This document shows positions 44,033-55,911 of a stretch of 64,000 bases of DNA, one piece after another (position 1 is the stretch's first letter; the number at the start of each line of letters is the position of its first letter). The stretch is from Megamerina dolium. Taxonomy: Eukaryota > Arthropoda > Insecta > Diptera > Megamerinidae. Location of the stretch: contig OY978525.1 of NCBI GenBank assembly GCA_963854835.1, positions 113,508,018-113,572,017 on the forward strand, read 5' to 3'. A program made the translations under genes and the position numbers. Under the pieces are notes generated by a model. That model was not told the DNA's origin. It made no database searches and worked only from the letters and a program-made list of their open reading frames with translations.

Positions 44033-44636
44033 ATTTCACTTTTGTTCACTTTGACAGACCAGGTGTAATCGATTTTCTACGCTCTTTGCGATAGAATAGC
44101 TGACGCTGTCAAAAAATTGTCACACATTGTAAATATAACGTCACTAACGTTATTATTTGTACCTTTACCGGGGAAACATAAATCCTTAGCATTATGTAGA
44201 ACGATTTATGATATTTGATGGTATTGTATCTACTCTTGTATACTTTAAAATCGGAGAAAAACTAAATAAAACCTTTTTCTTTTGAGTGTAAATTGTAAAG
44301 TGAATTTGGAAATTTTCTTTTGAATTTTGCAAACAATATTGCTTATTACTATTTATTATTTATGGTCATAATATGACATATTATGTTCCTATGCTGCTAC
44401 ATTTATTATTTAAGATTTACAATATTGTTAGTGTGTTGTTCTATAAGACAGTTACTATTCCAGCAAATAAAAGGGCTCTTCTTTTATGCATTTATTTATT
44501 TAAAAAATTATTATTATTTCGAAGCATTTGAAAAATGAAATGAATTCAATGTATTTTTAGACGTTCTGCATTTGTGAATATCAATTTCTTAATAATTGCA
44601 TTTACACAATGCAGTATGTTTTGTGAGAAAAATATA

Positions 44637-45944
44637 CAGGGTGATTTTTTGGCAACAATGTTTTTGGCAGCTCAGCTGTTTTCCTGTTACTGTCAAACAT
44701 GTTCAGGTTGGTCTATAATTTAAACATGAATCGACTTACAAACGAACAACGCTTGCAGATTATTGAATTTTATTATTAAAATTCATGCTCGGTTAAGAAA
44801 GTGCATCGTGCATTTTCTTGTGTTCAGCGACGAAGCTCATTTCTGGTTGAATGGATACGTGAACAATCAATATTGCCGTATTTGGTGTGAAGAGCAGCCA
44901 GAAGCATTGCAAGAACTGCCAATGCATCCCGAAAAATGCACTGTTTGGTGTGGATTATGGGCCGGTGGCATCATTCGACCGTACTTTTTCAAAGACGACG
45001 AAGGCAGGAACGTTACTGTGAATGGCGAGCGCTACCGTGCGATGATTACGCATTTTTTTTTTGTCTAAAATGGGAGAGCTGGACTTGGCTGACGAAAAAA
45101 AAAAATAAAAATAAATATGTGGCACTTAAAGCCCCAAAGGGCTCATTGGCCGAGCTTCTCTTCCATTACTGTTGTTCGTCTTTAATTTTTGGACAATATT
45201 AGAAGCGACCTATTTATTTTAGCCGGTTCCGAACGGCAGAACACTTGTGACATCACTTTTTTCTGAGCTTTGTCACAGAGTTCTTTTAGAAGCTTTTCCA
45301 TGGCAAGTTGTTACTGTCGCAAGAATTGCCAATTGCTTGCCGACAGGTGGGTACCGTTCGAAAGAAAAATCTCATCGATATTAAATTTGTTATGCATCAG
45401 CCGGGGATTGAACCACGACCTACAGATCAGAAGGCGAACACACTAACCACTGAGCTACAGCACCCACCTTGGCTGACATGTGGTTTCAATAAGACGGTGC
45501 CACATGTCACGAAGCACGCGAAACAATGGCCCAATTAAGAGGCGAGTTTGGTGAGCAGTTTACTTCACGTTTGGGGCTGGTCAATTGGCCGCCTAGATCG
45601 TGCGATTTAACGCCTTTAGACTATTTTTTGTGGGGCTATGTCAGGGATCATGTCTATAGCGATAAGCCCGCAACGGATGACTATTTTTGGTGGCCCGCAA
45701 CGGTTGACGCACTGGAAGCCAATATTGAAGAATTCATTCGTGAGATACCGGCCGTATGACAAAATTGGACCAGGCGAATGAACCATTTAGGGGCAGCTGC
45801 GGTCAACATTTACATGAAATCATCTTTAACCATTGAATTATATAGATCGTTCTATCGAATCAAATAAAGATATTTCATACATTTATCTAAATTTTATGTT
45901 TTTTTTTTTAAATCAAATCCGAAGGCTCTTAAAGAATCACACTG
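44637..45944 (+). mobile_element. Rosa-type (DD41D) mariner, copy 2, internally deleted and split by a SINE
   Basis: TA-flanked, ends CAGGGTGATTTTTTGG and (inverted) AATCACACTG. Coding remnants in order: start MNRLTNEQRLQIIEFYY, deletion, FSDEAHFWLNGYVNNQYCRI, HPEKCTVWCGLWAGGIIRPY, then after the SINE GATCHEARETMAQLRGEFGE and WPPRSCDLTPLDYFLWGYV. The second Asp (in DGATCH) and third Asp (in PLD) are 41 residues apart, the signature of rosa-group mariners. The C-terminus has a small duplication around KPATDDYFWWPATVDA. Confidence 0.9.
45094..45467 (-). mobile_element. tRNA-derived SINE inserted in a rosa-type mariner
   Basis: Reverse-oriented full copy with tRNA-like head at the right (A box at ~45450) and A-rich tail at the left. 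Flanked by the duplication CTTGGCTGAC (45084-45093 and 45468-45477), which is mariner sequence; removing one duplicate and the SINE restores the mariner frame. Confidence 0.95.
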
Positions 45945-46059
45945 TAGATTGTAACGCGCTTTGTTTTAATTGAATCGATCAGTAACAAAAAAAAATAAAT
46001 AAATAAATAAATCGTGATTAGTAGAATAGGAGTTCAGAGAAAATTTTGTGAAGGGAAAA

Positions 46060-46400
46060 TTAATGGAGATCAGCCCTGCTTAGCTTGGCTGATTTTTTAA
46101 CACGAATTTGTTTTGGACCTGAAGTACCAAGTTCAAATCACTTTTTAGCCTCTTGTTTTGATTCAGGTGCCATGCACATTCGTGGCACTCATTGTGCACA
46201 CAACTTTTTGAAATCCATAACATCACTTAAAATATGGTTCACACTGCCTAATTAGATGTCTAGATCATCTGCTAAATCTCTCTCAGTCAATCGATGATCT
46301 TTCAAAATCATATCCTGAATTTTGACTATAATTTCTGGTGTTGATCAAAAGGCAAACCTACTACCACCATCTATGAGTGATTCATAAACTTATTGAACAA
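46060..46400 (-). mobile_element. Mariner N-terminal fragment
   Basis: Minus strand, with stops: KFRI (IQDMIL-type helix), LREI-QMI-TSN, then WISKSCVHNECHECAWH, NQNKRLKSD. Resembles the second helix-turn-helix and linker of mariners (LTERDLADDLDIS...LDFKKLCARWVPR). Weakly supported because of decay. Confidence 0.5.
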
Positions 46401-46703
46401 CCTAGTATTTAGTATTTACTGTATCTATTACTTGAAACATACTTAGGAATAGTATGTGACGTTCTCGGTATGCAGTAAGTTTTCTGTGCAAAGGTACAAA
46501 AGGGCGATAACTTCTTTCAAGTTCTACAAACTTTGTTTTATTCAAATGCTTTTGCATTTTACATATATACATATTGTACTTTCATACATACTAAGTCTAT
46601 ATGCACGTATGCAAATATGTAAGTACGAGTACATATAATATGCATGTATGACAGCGTATGCACATATGGGTGGCATATGAATGACTAAATGTTATGGCTT
46701 GTT

Positions 46704-46752
<49 letters not shown>

Positions 46753-47185
46753 TTAAATTAAATGAAGAGAAAACATTTCTTCAGCACTATAGTACTATGT
46801 ACTATGATTAGTTGTTACCAGCACTGTTTGCAGCATATCATTGTTCTCTGTACACTTTGGATTACTACCAAAAGGGTGCCTTTATAAGCTAAACGATAAG
46901 TGAAATGGAAATGCATAGAAATTGATATAATCGGAAAATGTTGTGATATATTCAACAGAATATAATTAGCTATCGCTGTAATGTACGATCAAATATTGAT
47001 TCAATTGAGTGACATTTTTTTTTTCTTTGGAATGTGCTCAATCTGACATCTGTCATTAACTTTCAATAGGTTGGTGTTACAAGAGATCTGTCATTTGGCT
47101 GAGGTAAGTAACTGACCACAACAATAAAAACTGGAAAATAAAATTGAATCAAGTTATTCAGATTTTAATGGCTCTAATACTTTTT
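46401..47185. other. Non-coding, with (AAC)n microsatellite
   Basis: A run of about 15 AAC units lies at 46708-46752. Nothing else recognised. Confidence 0.6.
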
Positions 47186-47189
47186 AATG

Positions 47190-48240
47190 GGTAATTTAAA
47201 AAGTATTCGCGTTTTTTTGGTACATTTTTGAACACAAATTTATTGATTAATTAAGTACATATATGCCATTATTATTAACGACCTTTTGCCATTTTGTGGG
47301 TAACTTCATAATTCCATTGGTGTGGAACTGCTGTTGTTTACCGGCGAAAAACTTGGCTAAGTGATTTTCAGCGGGTCTCTAATCGATCGGCCCTTTTTTT
47401 TTAAATTATGGGAGTTTTGCAGAGGCGGAAACACACGGTAGTCACATGGTGCAAGGTCTGGGCTACATCAAAAGTTCCTAACCGAGTTCCGTCTATTTGT
47501 TCCGAGCCATCAAAGATGTGTGTGGCCTGGTTTTGTTATGATGGAACACAACTCTTTTTCTGATGGCCAATTCTGTTCGCTTTTGCTTGATTGCTTCATT
47601 CAACCGGTCGAATTGTGTGCAGTAGAGATCAAAGTTAACCGTTTCAACAGGTTATAGCAGCTCGTAGTAGACAGTTCCCTTCCAATTACACCAAACACTC
47701 AACAGAACCATGTTTGCTGTCAATCCAGACTTTGAAGTCGTTTGTGAAGGATCATAGCCCTTTGACCATAATCGTTTGCATTGGATACTCTCGTACTCAA
47801 TACATTATTCATCGCCCGTAATGATTCGCTTCGAAAGTGATTCGATTTCGTTGGATTTCAGCATCGTTTCGCTGATGGTAATTCGCTTAATCAAATTTCT
47901 TTGTGTTAATTTATCGTTTTTTTTTTGGCTCTTTTTAGATGATTCCAAATCGTCATGTAGTTGATGTTTACTACCTTTGCTATCTTCTGACAGCTTGTGT
48001 GTTGGTCTTGTTCCACCAGTTTCAAAATTTCATCGACTACTTGAGTGACTGGCATGTTTGATATCGAAATTTCCGAAACGGAATCGATCAAACCACTTCT
48101 GGGTCGGCCGATCGCTCACAGCATTCTCATCGTAAACCGCACAAAACTTTCGGCATGTTTTTGCAGCGGTTTTGCCCCTTTTATAGTAAAAAAAACTTCA
48201 CGTAGCGTATTTCTACAGACATTTCAAGGTCGATAGTTTG
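47190..48240 (-). mobile_element. Mariner relic lacking its N-terminus
   Basis: Minus strand in order: TQVVDEILKLVEQDQHTSCQ with KVVNINYMTIWNHLKRAKK (helix-turn-helix), DEQCIEYESIQ-like first catalytic region near 47800, NFDLYCTQFDRLNEAIKQKR, VVFHHNKTRPHTS (second Asp replaced by Asn), and a C-terminus reading HQWNYEVTHKMAKGR. Several stops. A truncated SINE starts right after it. Confidence 0.75.
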
Positions 48241-48249
48241 CTGAAAATT

Positions 48250-48440
48250 TAAAAAATGTTCTAAAAGAACTCAGAAAACGTGATGTCACAAGGGTTCTGC
48301 CGTACGAAAGCGGCTAAAATAAGTAGGTCCCTTCTAATACTGTCCAAAATTTAACACCCACAACAGTACTCGAAGAGAAGCTCAACCAAAGAGCCCTTTG
48401 GGGCTTATAAGTGCCACATATTTATTTATCTATTTATTTT
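48250..48440 (+). mobile_element. 5'-truncated tRNA-derived SINE
   Basis: Only the 3' half of the SINE: from CTCAGAAAACGTGATGTCACA through GGTTCTGCCG, CTGTCCAAAATTTAA and TTTGGGGCTTATAAGTGCCAC to TATTTATTTATC. No tRNA head. Confidence 0.85.
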
Positions 48441-50735
48441 TTATTACTTGTGTCATAGAATTTAAAGTTCTATAACTGATTGCAATTTGTCTAGGATTTT
48501 CTGAATAAAAATGTCACTTCAATGATAAATTCTTTTAAAAAGATAACATTTTAAAAACACCCTTTTTTTATACCATACCATACGTACGTAGTAAGTTATT
48601 TTGTATGTATTTATACAAAAGCAAAAACAAAATCAAAAACAAAAAAATTGCGAAAAAGGCACGTAAATTTCATGTTATGCACTTCCGTATGCACTTTCTG
48701 TATGTGAATTGCATTAAATTTGTACAGTCATTGGTGGTGTTGTTGTTGTTGTTGTTGTTGTTGCTGATATTGTTGTAGCTGTTGTGCTGTCAATGAGAGT
48801 CTGTCACTGTCACAGCAATACTTTACTGTCGTTACTGTCATCATTGTTATAACTGCTGTTGATATTAGTGTTGTTGTTGTTGTTGTTGTTGTGGCTTCTT
48901 GCTGTCATTGTTGTTGCTCTGATAAAAGTGTAATTAATAGTGCAATGACAGCACTAAAACACATACACACACACACACACATATTTGTTTTATCGTTTGC
49001 CTATACATTTTTAATTCATAAAACTGAACTTTGCTGAGCTGAGTCAAATTGTCAGTAGGTAATATGTATATGTAAATGGAAGAAAGTATTAAGATTATTA
49101 TTGTTTTTTTGAACAGTTAAACAAATAGTTTTAACAGAGTGCATAACGTTGATGATTAATAAATGAAGAAATAATAAAAAATGAATAAACCAAATATTGT
49201 AAATAATCGAATCGTAACATAATTTATTATTTTGACGACCTACCACACTAAGCTTTTAATTATGTATGCGCTGCCTTAAGTGTCTTCGTATAGCTTTGTT
49301 CTTCAGATTAATGTTAAGAAGTTTACCTAACAAAAAAAAAAAAAAACACAAAAAAAAAAATTAACCTGAAAGCGAAGACAAAACAAGAAAGGAAAGAAAA
49401 AAAAGAATAAAATTTATTACTGCCGAATTTATGGGGGGAAAAAAATTTTTATTATAGAAAGAAAGAGCAAAATGAAATCAAAGTTAAAAGCGATATTTTT
49501 TTATTATGGAAAGGTGAAATAACAGATAGAAGAAATCTAATTTATTGCTAATGCTGTTTATTTGTGACCTTGAATTAGAAGGGATCTATTTTGGGATGCG
49601 TTTTAGTTAGGCTAAGAGATTATCACATGATAATTGAATATTGCGACTTATGTCAATTTCCGCATCTTATGAATATAATGAATACACGTAGTTTGGCAAT
49701 TTTGAAATTCATTATTTTTTTAACATTTTCTTTAAAAATTAATTTAATAATTCTTATCTCCAAATATTCTAATATTTATGTACAATCAATTTTGAAAAGT
49801 ATATTTTTATGTTTTTTATAATCTAGTAAATTGATTATTATAATCATAATAAATAAATGTATAGTTTTTTTTTTTTCTTATTATGCAACCATATATTTAT
49901 TTGCTGACGTATACGTATGCCCTGTTTTTATTTTACATACGATTACTTACCCTATATATACATAAGAAAACTAGTTTTCAAATTAATGCCTACTTAATAA
50001 TTAATACTACTTATATAATAATTTTATTATATTAAACTGATATCTATTCATATTTATATATTTATTGTATTAGAAAACACGTATGCTAATTATGGCAAAA
50101 ATAGCCCTACAGTCGGCCTGGGCTGATCGATTTATGGCCTTGCATAAACTATGTAGAGATAACTAATAAAAATATTATGGTTGTAACTGTAAAATAACGA
50201 ATGTAATAAACCCATTTTTTGGAAACTTTTGGAAACAAAAAATATATTTATTCACTTTCAATGTTTTGCATATTTTTTAAAGGCTTATATCGACATTATT
50301 GACTTTATACGGGAGCTACATTAAATCATGAGTTTCTTACGGTATTATTTCCCCATGACATAGTAATATATGCGTCAAATATACTATTACTATGTAAGTT
50401 ATGATAGTTTAAAGTTTAAAAAATTACCCGACTTTGTATGGGATCTAATCTAAATACTGTACTCTAAATAATCTACTTGGTATTAATCTAAATGGTTTAA
50501 TGGATTAAAATTTGTAAAATAATCGAGGTGTGTCTATTTGAGATCTCCAAATAGATGTGGCAGCGAACGGATCATGTATATTTCCCATGCACAAGCTCTG
50601 TCCTACCTTTCAATTATAGATAGCTTGTGCCAGATTTCGTCAGAAAATCTCATTATTTGTTCAAGGTTTCGTGCGATCCAACTAGGTGATAGACATAACT
50701 AGACCTCAGACTGGCGGACATATTTGAATCACATA
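48441..50735. other. Non-coding with GTT and AC microsatellites
   Basis: (GTT)n at about 48737-48763 and 48869-48892, (AC)n near 48966-48981, and A-rich runs near 49331-49362. No gene or element recognised. Confidence 0.55.
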
Positions 50736-50739
50736 TATT

Positions 50740-51245
50740 TATCTTTATATATATTTATTAGTCGAAATATTCTCCTCCTGATTCAATACACTTGTTACAT
50801 CGATTTAATAGTGATTCAAACGCGTGTTCCAGCTCATTTTTCGGAATTACCTCCAGTGCCCTCGTCGTAGCCCATTGTATGGTCTAAATGTCATCAAAAA
50901 AGCATCCTTTCAATTTCAATTTCAGTTTAGGGAACAAAAAGAAGTCGCACGGTGCCAAATCAGGTGAATACGGCGGGTGATTCAAAACACACACCTGATT
51001 CCGAGCGAAAAATTGACGAACAATGAGTGCTGTGTATTAAATTTCATGTTAAAATTTCAACATCAAACGAACACGTGTTTTGTAAAATGAATGTCAATAA
51101 ACATTAAATGTCAACCAAATACCATGAAATTTTGACAGTTAGTAGAGGAAGGTTGATGCTTCAAAACGCATGTGCTCACACATAGATGGCGCGCTTGGTT
51201 GCTGAGGTATGGTTCGAGTCTTAATACATAGTTGTCGCACCTTGT
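50740..51245 (-). mobile_element. Mariner-like C-terminal fragment
   Basis: Minus strand: ERMLFDDI, TIQWATTRALEVIPKNELEH, AFESLLNRCNKCIESGGEYF. This is the extreme C-terminus of a family of insect mariner-like transposases, preceded (above 50945) by decayed HRATSFCSLN (LAPCDFFLF-like) sequence. The sequence CAAGGTGCGACAACTATG (reverse of about 51227-51245) may be the element's terminal repeat. Confidence 0.75.
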
Positions 51246-52479
51246 ATATATTTTTCTATATCACTTATGTGCAAGGTGTATGTACTGAGAGTGCCATCTC
51301 CTCTTGTGTACAACCCTGATTATTAATCTCCAGTTAAATGGAGACTTAAATTTTGACTTTAATATTTATTTAAATATTTATAATGTAGAATATATAAATA
51401 TTTATTAGATATTTCAATCAAATGTAATGGGATTTGAAGATAATTATTTTGTATTGTATGTTCTTAAAGTTTTTATCAAAGCTTTCACAAAAAAGGAGGA
51501 ACAAAAAATAAACAGAAGCGAATGAATATAAGTATATTTTTTTCATTTCAGTATAAGGCGTGGTATTTTTAGGTAATTGGAGGATGATCAAATTTCGTCC
51601 TACTGTCAGAATAACATGTAAATTTACTGATACTGGGTAGTGGTTTGACTCGACTGGTACACCATGAGCTACTACTCCCACTTGTTTTATTCACCAACGC
51701 AAGAGCTGGTTATTTCTGGCGGAAGTGTGATCTAAGTGATGTGATCCACTTAATTGATGTGGATGGTGCTCAGTTGAAAATTTTATATCATAGTATCAAG
51801 ATCTGATAATCCGCAAAGTAAGAACTTTAGGCAAATCTATGGTACAAAAACTATAGGTAGCTCCGCCTTCATTTTCTCACAATATTTTTATGGATATTCG
51901 AACACTTCATATCATTGGACCAGTGTGACGTCACATATGCAGCTGATTCTGTCAAATTCACTTAGAATCGATTAGTGGTAAAAGATGGGCGCAACCTTAG
52001 TATTCTGTGATCCATGGGGTTATACAATATATTTTGGAAGTTGTATAATTCTTTAATCAAGTAATTGACTTTAACACGACGATTTAAATCACATATACCA
52101 AAAAATATTATTTCAAAAAAAAAAGAAAAAAAATCGTTCTATAATTTTGTCGTCAAAATTCATACTAACGGTTTTAAATGAAATTTATACAAAGTCCTAC
52201 TGATATGTTACAAGACACAAAATGATGTGGGCATACAACTGGAATTTTCGGTAGTTCCATTTCGGTAACATTGTATGCCGTCAGCCACTTCTTAGGTCCG
52301 TACACGAATGACGGAAAGTGGAAAAACCGTTACCTGATTATATTGCATAAACGCATAATATTTGCTCTACAAAGAAATAAGCAGCTCGTTGTATTTTTGC
52401 ATGTATAAAATTCTATTAAATGAAAATTGCAATTTAAAATTAGTGGTATTAATAGAAAAGTATTGACCTACATAAGATC

Positions 52480-52510
<31 letters not shown>

Positions 52511-52615
52511 ATATTGCTCTAAATACTTTTAAATTGTAATTTTTTCACTTTGGCGCATCATCAAAATTTGAACCGAAAAATCAAAAGCTAAGGATTTAAA
52601 AAAATAATATGTGAT
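51246..52615. other. Non-coding with (TA)n microsatellite
   Basis: No gene. (TA)n at about 52479-52507. A perfect TGACGTCA word at 51926-51933 has no gene context. Confidence 0.5.
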
Positions 52616-52619
52616 AGCA

Positions 52620-52990
52620 CAAAATTTATGTTTTCTATTGAACGTTACGTTCACGGCCACCAAGGTTGGAATCTCTCCAACCTGATCGTTGGGAACGGTA
52701 CTTTGGGGAGGTTTTCGTGGTGGTTGTGGTAACCCAAAGAACACGCGGGTAGAGTATGCCATATCAAAAGGCGTGATTACTCGATGTGGAGTTGCATTAC
52801 AACCAGGGTGCTGACCCCTTAGTTCAGAATAGGTTTTAGGTAGGCCTCGATCCCCATCAAAGAGGGTAGTACGTCCATTCAACGTGCCGCAATTGGTACC
52901 GTACGCACCTGGAGGATGGTTTTCGATTTTCCAATCCTGCGGGGCGCTTATCAAGACTTCAATTTGATACATTACGCTTTGTGCGTCGTG
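52620..52990. repeat. Dispersed repeat, copy 1 (partner 62145-62345)
   Basis: Shares GTTGGAATC-CTCCAAC, GAGGTTTTCGTGGTGG, CCCAAAGAACACG-GGGTAGAGTAT and CTCGATGTGGAGTTG with the copy near 62.1 kb, on the same strand. The 157-codon minus-strand frame across it is a decayed or chance reading; I do not recognise a family. Likely the 5' region of a LINE. Confidence 0.7.
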
Positions 52991-53002
52991 AGATAAGGTC
53001 AC

Positions 53003-54555
53003 TCTGGCAGGTGCTCACGATAAATACTGCTCAATCGTTGAACGTTAAGTAGTTAATATGGCCGACAAAAAGAGCGGGAAAGATTGTTTTACAAAAGCCG
53101 CTTATTGACCTAACATGTCGTTTTCAAAAAAAAATATATATGAGACAGTTTAAATACTTCAATTGTGCACTTACTTCGCTGGTGTCGGATTGAACTTTGA
53201 ATGATTTCGGATTCTTGTTGGCTTATTTGTTTCACTAATGTTTCTTCTAAACCAAACAAGAATTATAATTTTTTTCGTTCCGGTCAGTGTATACAACTTT
53301 CATTAATAGACGCAGTGACAAATCTATTGGCAACTAAGAAATTGCCGAAGGAAATGGCGATGTTTTCATACACAAATTGACCCCAAACTACTACCTTCAA
53401 ACAAAAAAATGTGCAATTTGCTTCTTAAGCAAGGGAAATGTGATAGCTAACCAATATTTAAAAGAAAAAAATCACAACATTGACAAAAGGTATCAAAAAT
53501 ATGTGTATACTTAGAAGCATTCATGTGTAAAATCGGCACTTGAATAGTTGCCAACCCAATAGTTTAACATAATAACTAACATGCGTGATGTTCAATACAT
53601 ATACTTATAATAATTATGAAATTGCCACAGATAAACCTTATTTGTAGAATAATAGTGTGGATCAATATCGCTATTGTATTAATATGATTTGTAACATGCT
53701 TGTTTTGTACTATTTTACTATAGTCCATTAAATAGTTGCAATACCAGCTACAGTTTATATAACTGCAACAAAATTGAGTCGTATAACCAATTTGACATAT
53801 CTCTAAATATGTACATATATAAATTAAACATGTAAAACAAAGAGAAAGAAATTAAAATTTCTTTATAATTTGCTTAACAAGCAAATTGGTTTAAAATTAC
53901 TATCGTGTTGCAATTACAATTTATACATATTTGTGTGATTTATCCAAACTCCCTAGTCGTATTATATTATTTATTAGCTACTTGGTATGCTCATGTATAT
54001 GTGGTAACAACAATCTTAATAGCTATTACCATTGCCACATATAATGCAACCTGCCAGTGGTAAATTTTTTATGAGTAAATGCATTTGTATCTATATACCA
54101 TACATACATACATACATTCAAGTATTTTTATGTCATTTCATATGCAACATAAATCAAATGAGCGAAAGTGCAACGTAATAAAAATTCATTTCCAAATAAA
54201 TACTTAATTTCTTTTACATTTAGCTTGTACCTACTGTTACAAATTAAAGCGATACTTTTTATGAAATACAATAAAAAACCTAATATTAAGTAAAAGAAAA
54301 TAATAAATAAATTTGCAATAATAATTTAAACTTTTAGGGTGTTTTTAGATGGCAAGTGAATTGTGACACCGTTTTATTTCCGAATTAATTTCTGGGCCTC
54401 AGATTTGCTCACTGTTTCTTTTGTGCAATACTCTTTTGGAAGTGTGTGTGTGTGAGACATATAAATTTCATTTATGGATACATATTTCTGTCTTCAAGTG
54501 TCTTTAGTGCAATATAATAGATAAACCCTAAAAAAAAGCTTAATAACTAGATGTA
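53003..54555. other. Non-coding, nothing recognised
   Basis: AT-rich sequence with no supported exon, gene or element. Confidence 0.5.
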
Positions 54556-54562
54556 CGAGTGC

Positions 54563-55911
54563 GATCCCAGAACTACCTGACCTAACAAAGAAAACACAAC
54601 AAATTTGGGCAAATTTTTCTTTATTTCTCAACACAATCTTATTTTAGCTCTATACTTTTTTTCCAGCGATATTCTATAGCTTCGATACCCTGGTTATAGT
54701 ATGAACTGTCTAGTTCATTAAAATAGCCATCTACCGCAGACTTCACCTCTTCATTGTTTGCAAATCTACTACTACCAAGCCATTTATTCAAATTTGGAAA
54801 TAGAAAATAATCCGAAGGAGCTAAATCTGACGAATAAGGTGCGTGCTGAAGCAATTCGAGCTTTAACTAATTGATTTCGGCCATCGCAATAGCGGATGTG
54901 TGAACTGGTGTTTTTGTTCTATTGTGAGCACCCATCTTGTACACAGCTTTTCCATCTCCAAATTTTCGGTCAATATACGATGTACATTCTGTCAAATAAG
55001 TACCCGGAAATCGGAAATTCTCATTTTTAATTTTCCCTCTGAGAATATTTCAAAAAAAATTCTTTCCCAGGTTGGCACAACTGTCAGCCACTATTCTGTG
55101 AATTTTTATTGCTATGTGTCATTTAGTTTGGTTACGGCGTCATTAGGAACAAGTCAACCTTTTGTGTGCGTTGCGATTTTTACTATGGATAAAAATATCG
55201 AACAAAGAGTTTGTGTGAAATTTTGTGTTTCAAACGAAATTCCTTGTGCCAAAACGTTGGAAATGTTGAAAAAAAAAAACATTTGGTGATTCAACCATGT
55301 CGAAAACTCAAGTTTACGATTGGTATAAATCGTTCAAAGAGGGGCGAGAAGAAATCGCAACGCGCACAAAAGGTTGACTTGTTCCTAATGACGCCGTAAC
55401 CAAACTAAATGACACATAGCAATAAAAATTCACAGAATAGTGGCTGACAGTTGTGCCAACCTGGGAAAATTTTTTTTTTTAAAGATTCTCAGAGGGAAAA
55501 TTAAAAATGAGAATTTCCGATTTCCGGGTACTTATTTGACAGAATGTATAGCACTTTTTCAAAATGCCTGTAATTTCACCTAGCTCACGCACCGCTTTAG
55601 CCGGCGATCATCCAATACCATTTTATGGATTTCCTTAACCGTTTAGTAGAATTTAGTTCGGCTATAATATTCGTTGGATTGAGACCTTTCAAATGAAAGT
55701 ATTGAATTACATAACGGTGATCAATTTTTTGTATGTTTAAAAATTCACTGAGGTCATTAACTTTCGATGGCTCAAAAAAAAAAAAATACTAAACATCGTG
55801 GCGTCTTGAAACTTAAAACATATGGTTTTATAAGGTTGCCACTTTTCACCAAAGTAAATTTTTTCAAACTACTGCCGACATCTATATGTCAGGTCGGGTA
55901 GTTCTGGGACC
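54563..55911 (-). mobile_element. Mariner relic hosting a foldback element
   Basis: Ends match as inverted repeats (GATCCCAGAACTACCTGACC at 54563 and its near inverse ending GTAGTTCTGGGACC at 55911). Minus-strand coding remains: DHRYVIQYFHLKGLNPTNII near 55730, then ILTENLEMEKLC-like sequence near 54950, and the C-terminus LQHAPYSSDLAPSDYFLFPN ... EAIEYRWKKSIELK stop at 54639. The catalytic middle is deleted and an unrelated element interrupts it at 54985-55546. Confidence 0.85.
54985..55546 (+). mobile_element. Foldback-type mariner derivative with ~195-bp arms
   Basis: Two nearly identical inverted arms (54985-55180 and 55352-55546) start CATTCTGTCAAATAAGTACC and are flanked by TA on both sides. 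The ~170 bp between them encodes the start of a different mariner transposase: MDKNIEQRVCVKFCVSNEIP, and after a frameshift MSKTQVYDWYKSFKEGREE. The right arm begins inside that reading frame, so the second arm probably arose as an inverted copy of the first. Little divergence between arms implies a recent origin or gene conversion. Confidence 0.92.

Noticed and set aside
51926..51933. Perfect CRE word TGACGTCA
   Set aside because: No gene nearby and one such 8-mer is expected by chance in a window this size.
52529..53002. 157-codon minus-strand ORF
   Set aside because: It overlaps a dispersed repeat, uses a doubtful start, and its translation resembles no family I know.
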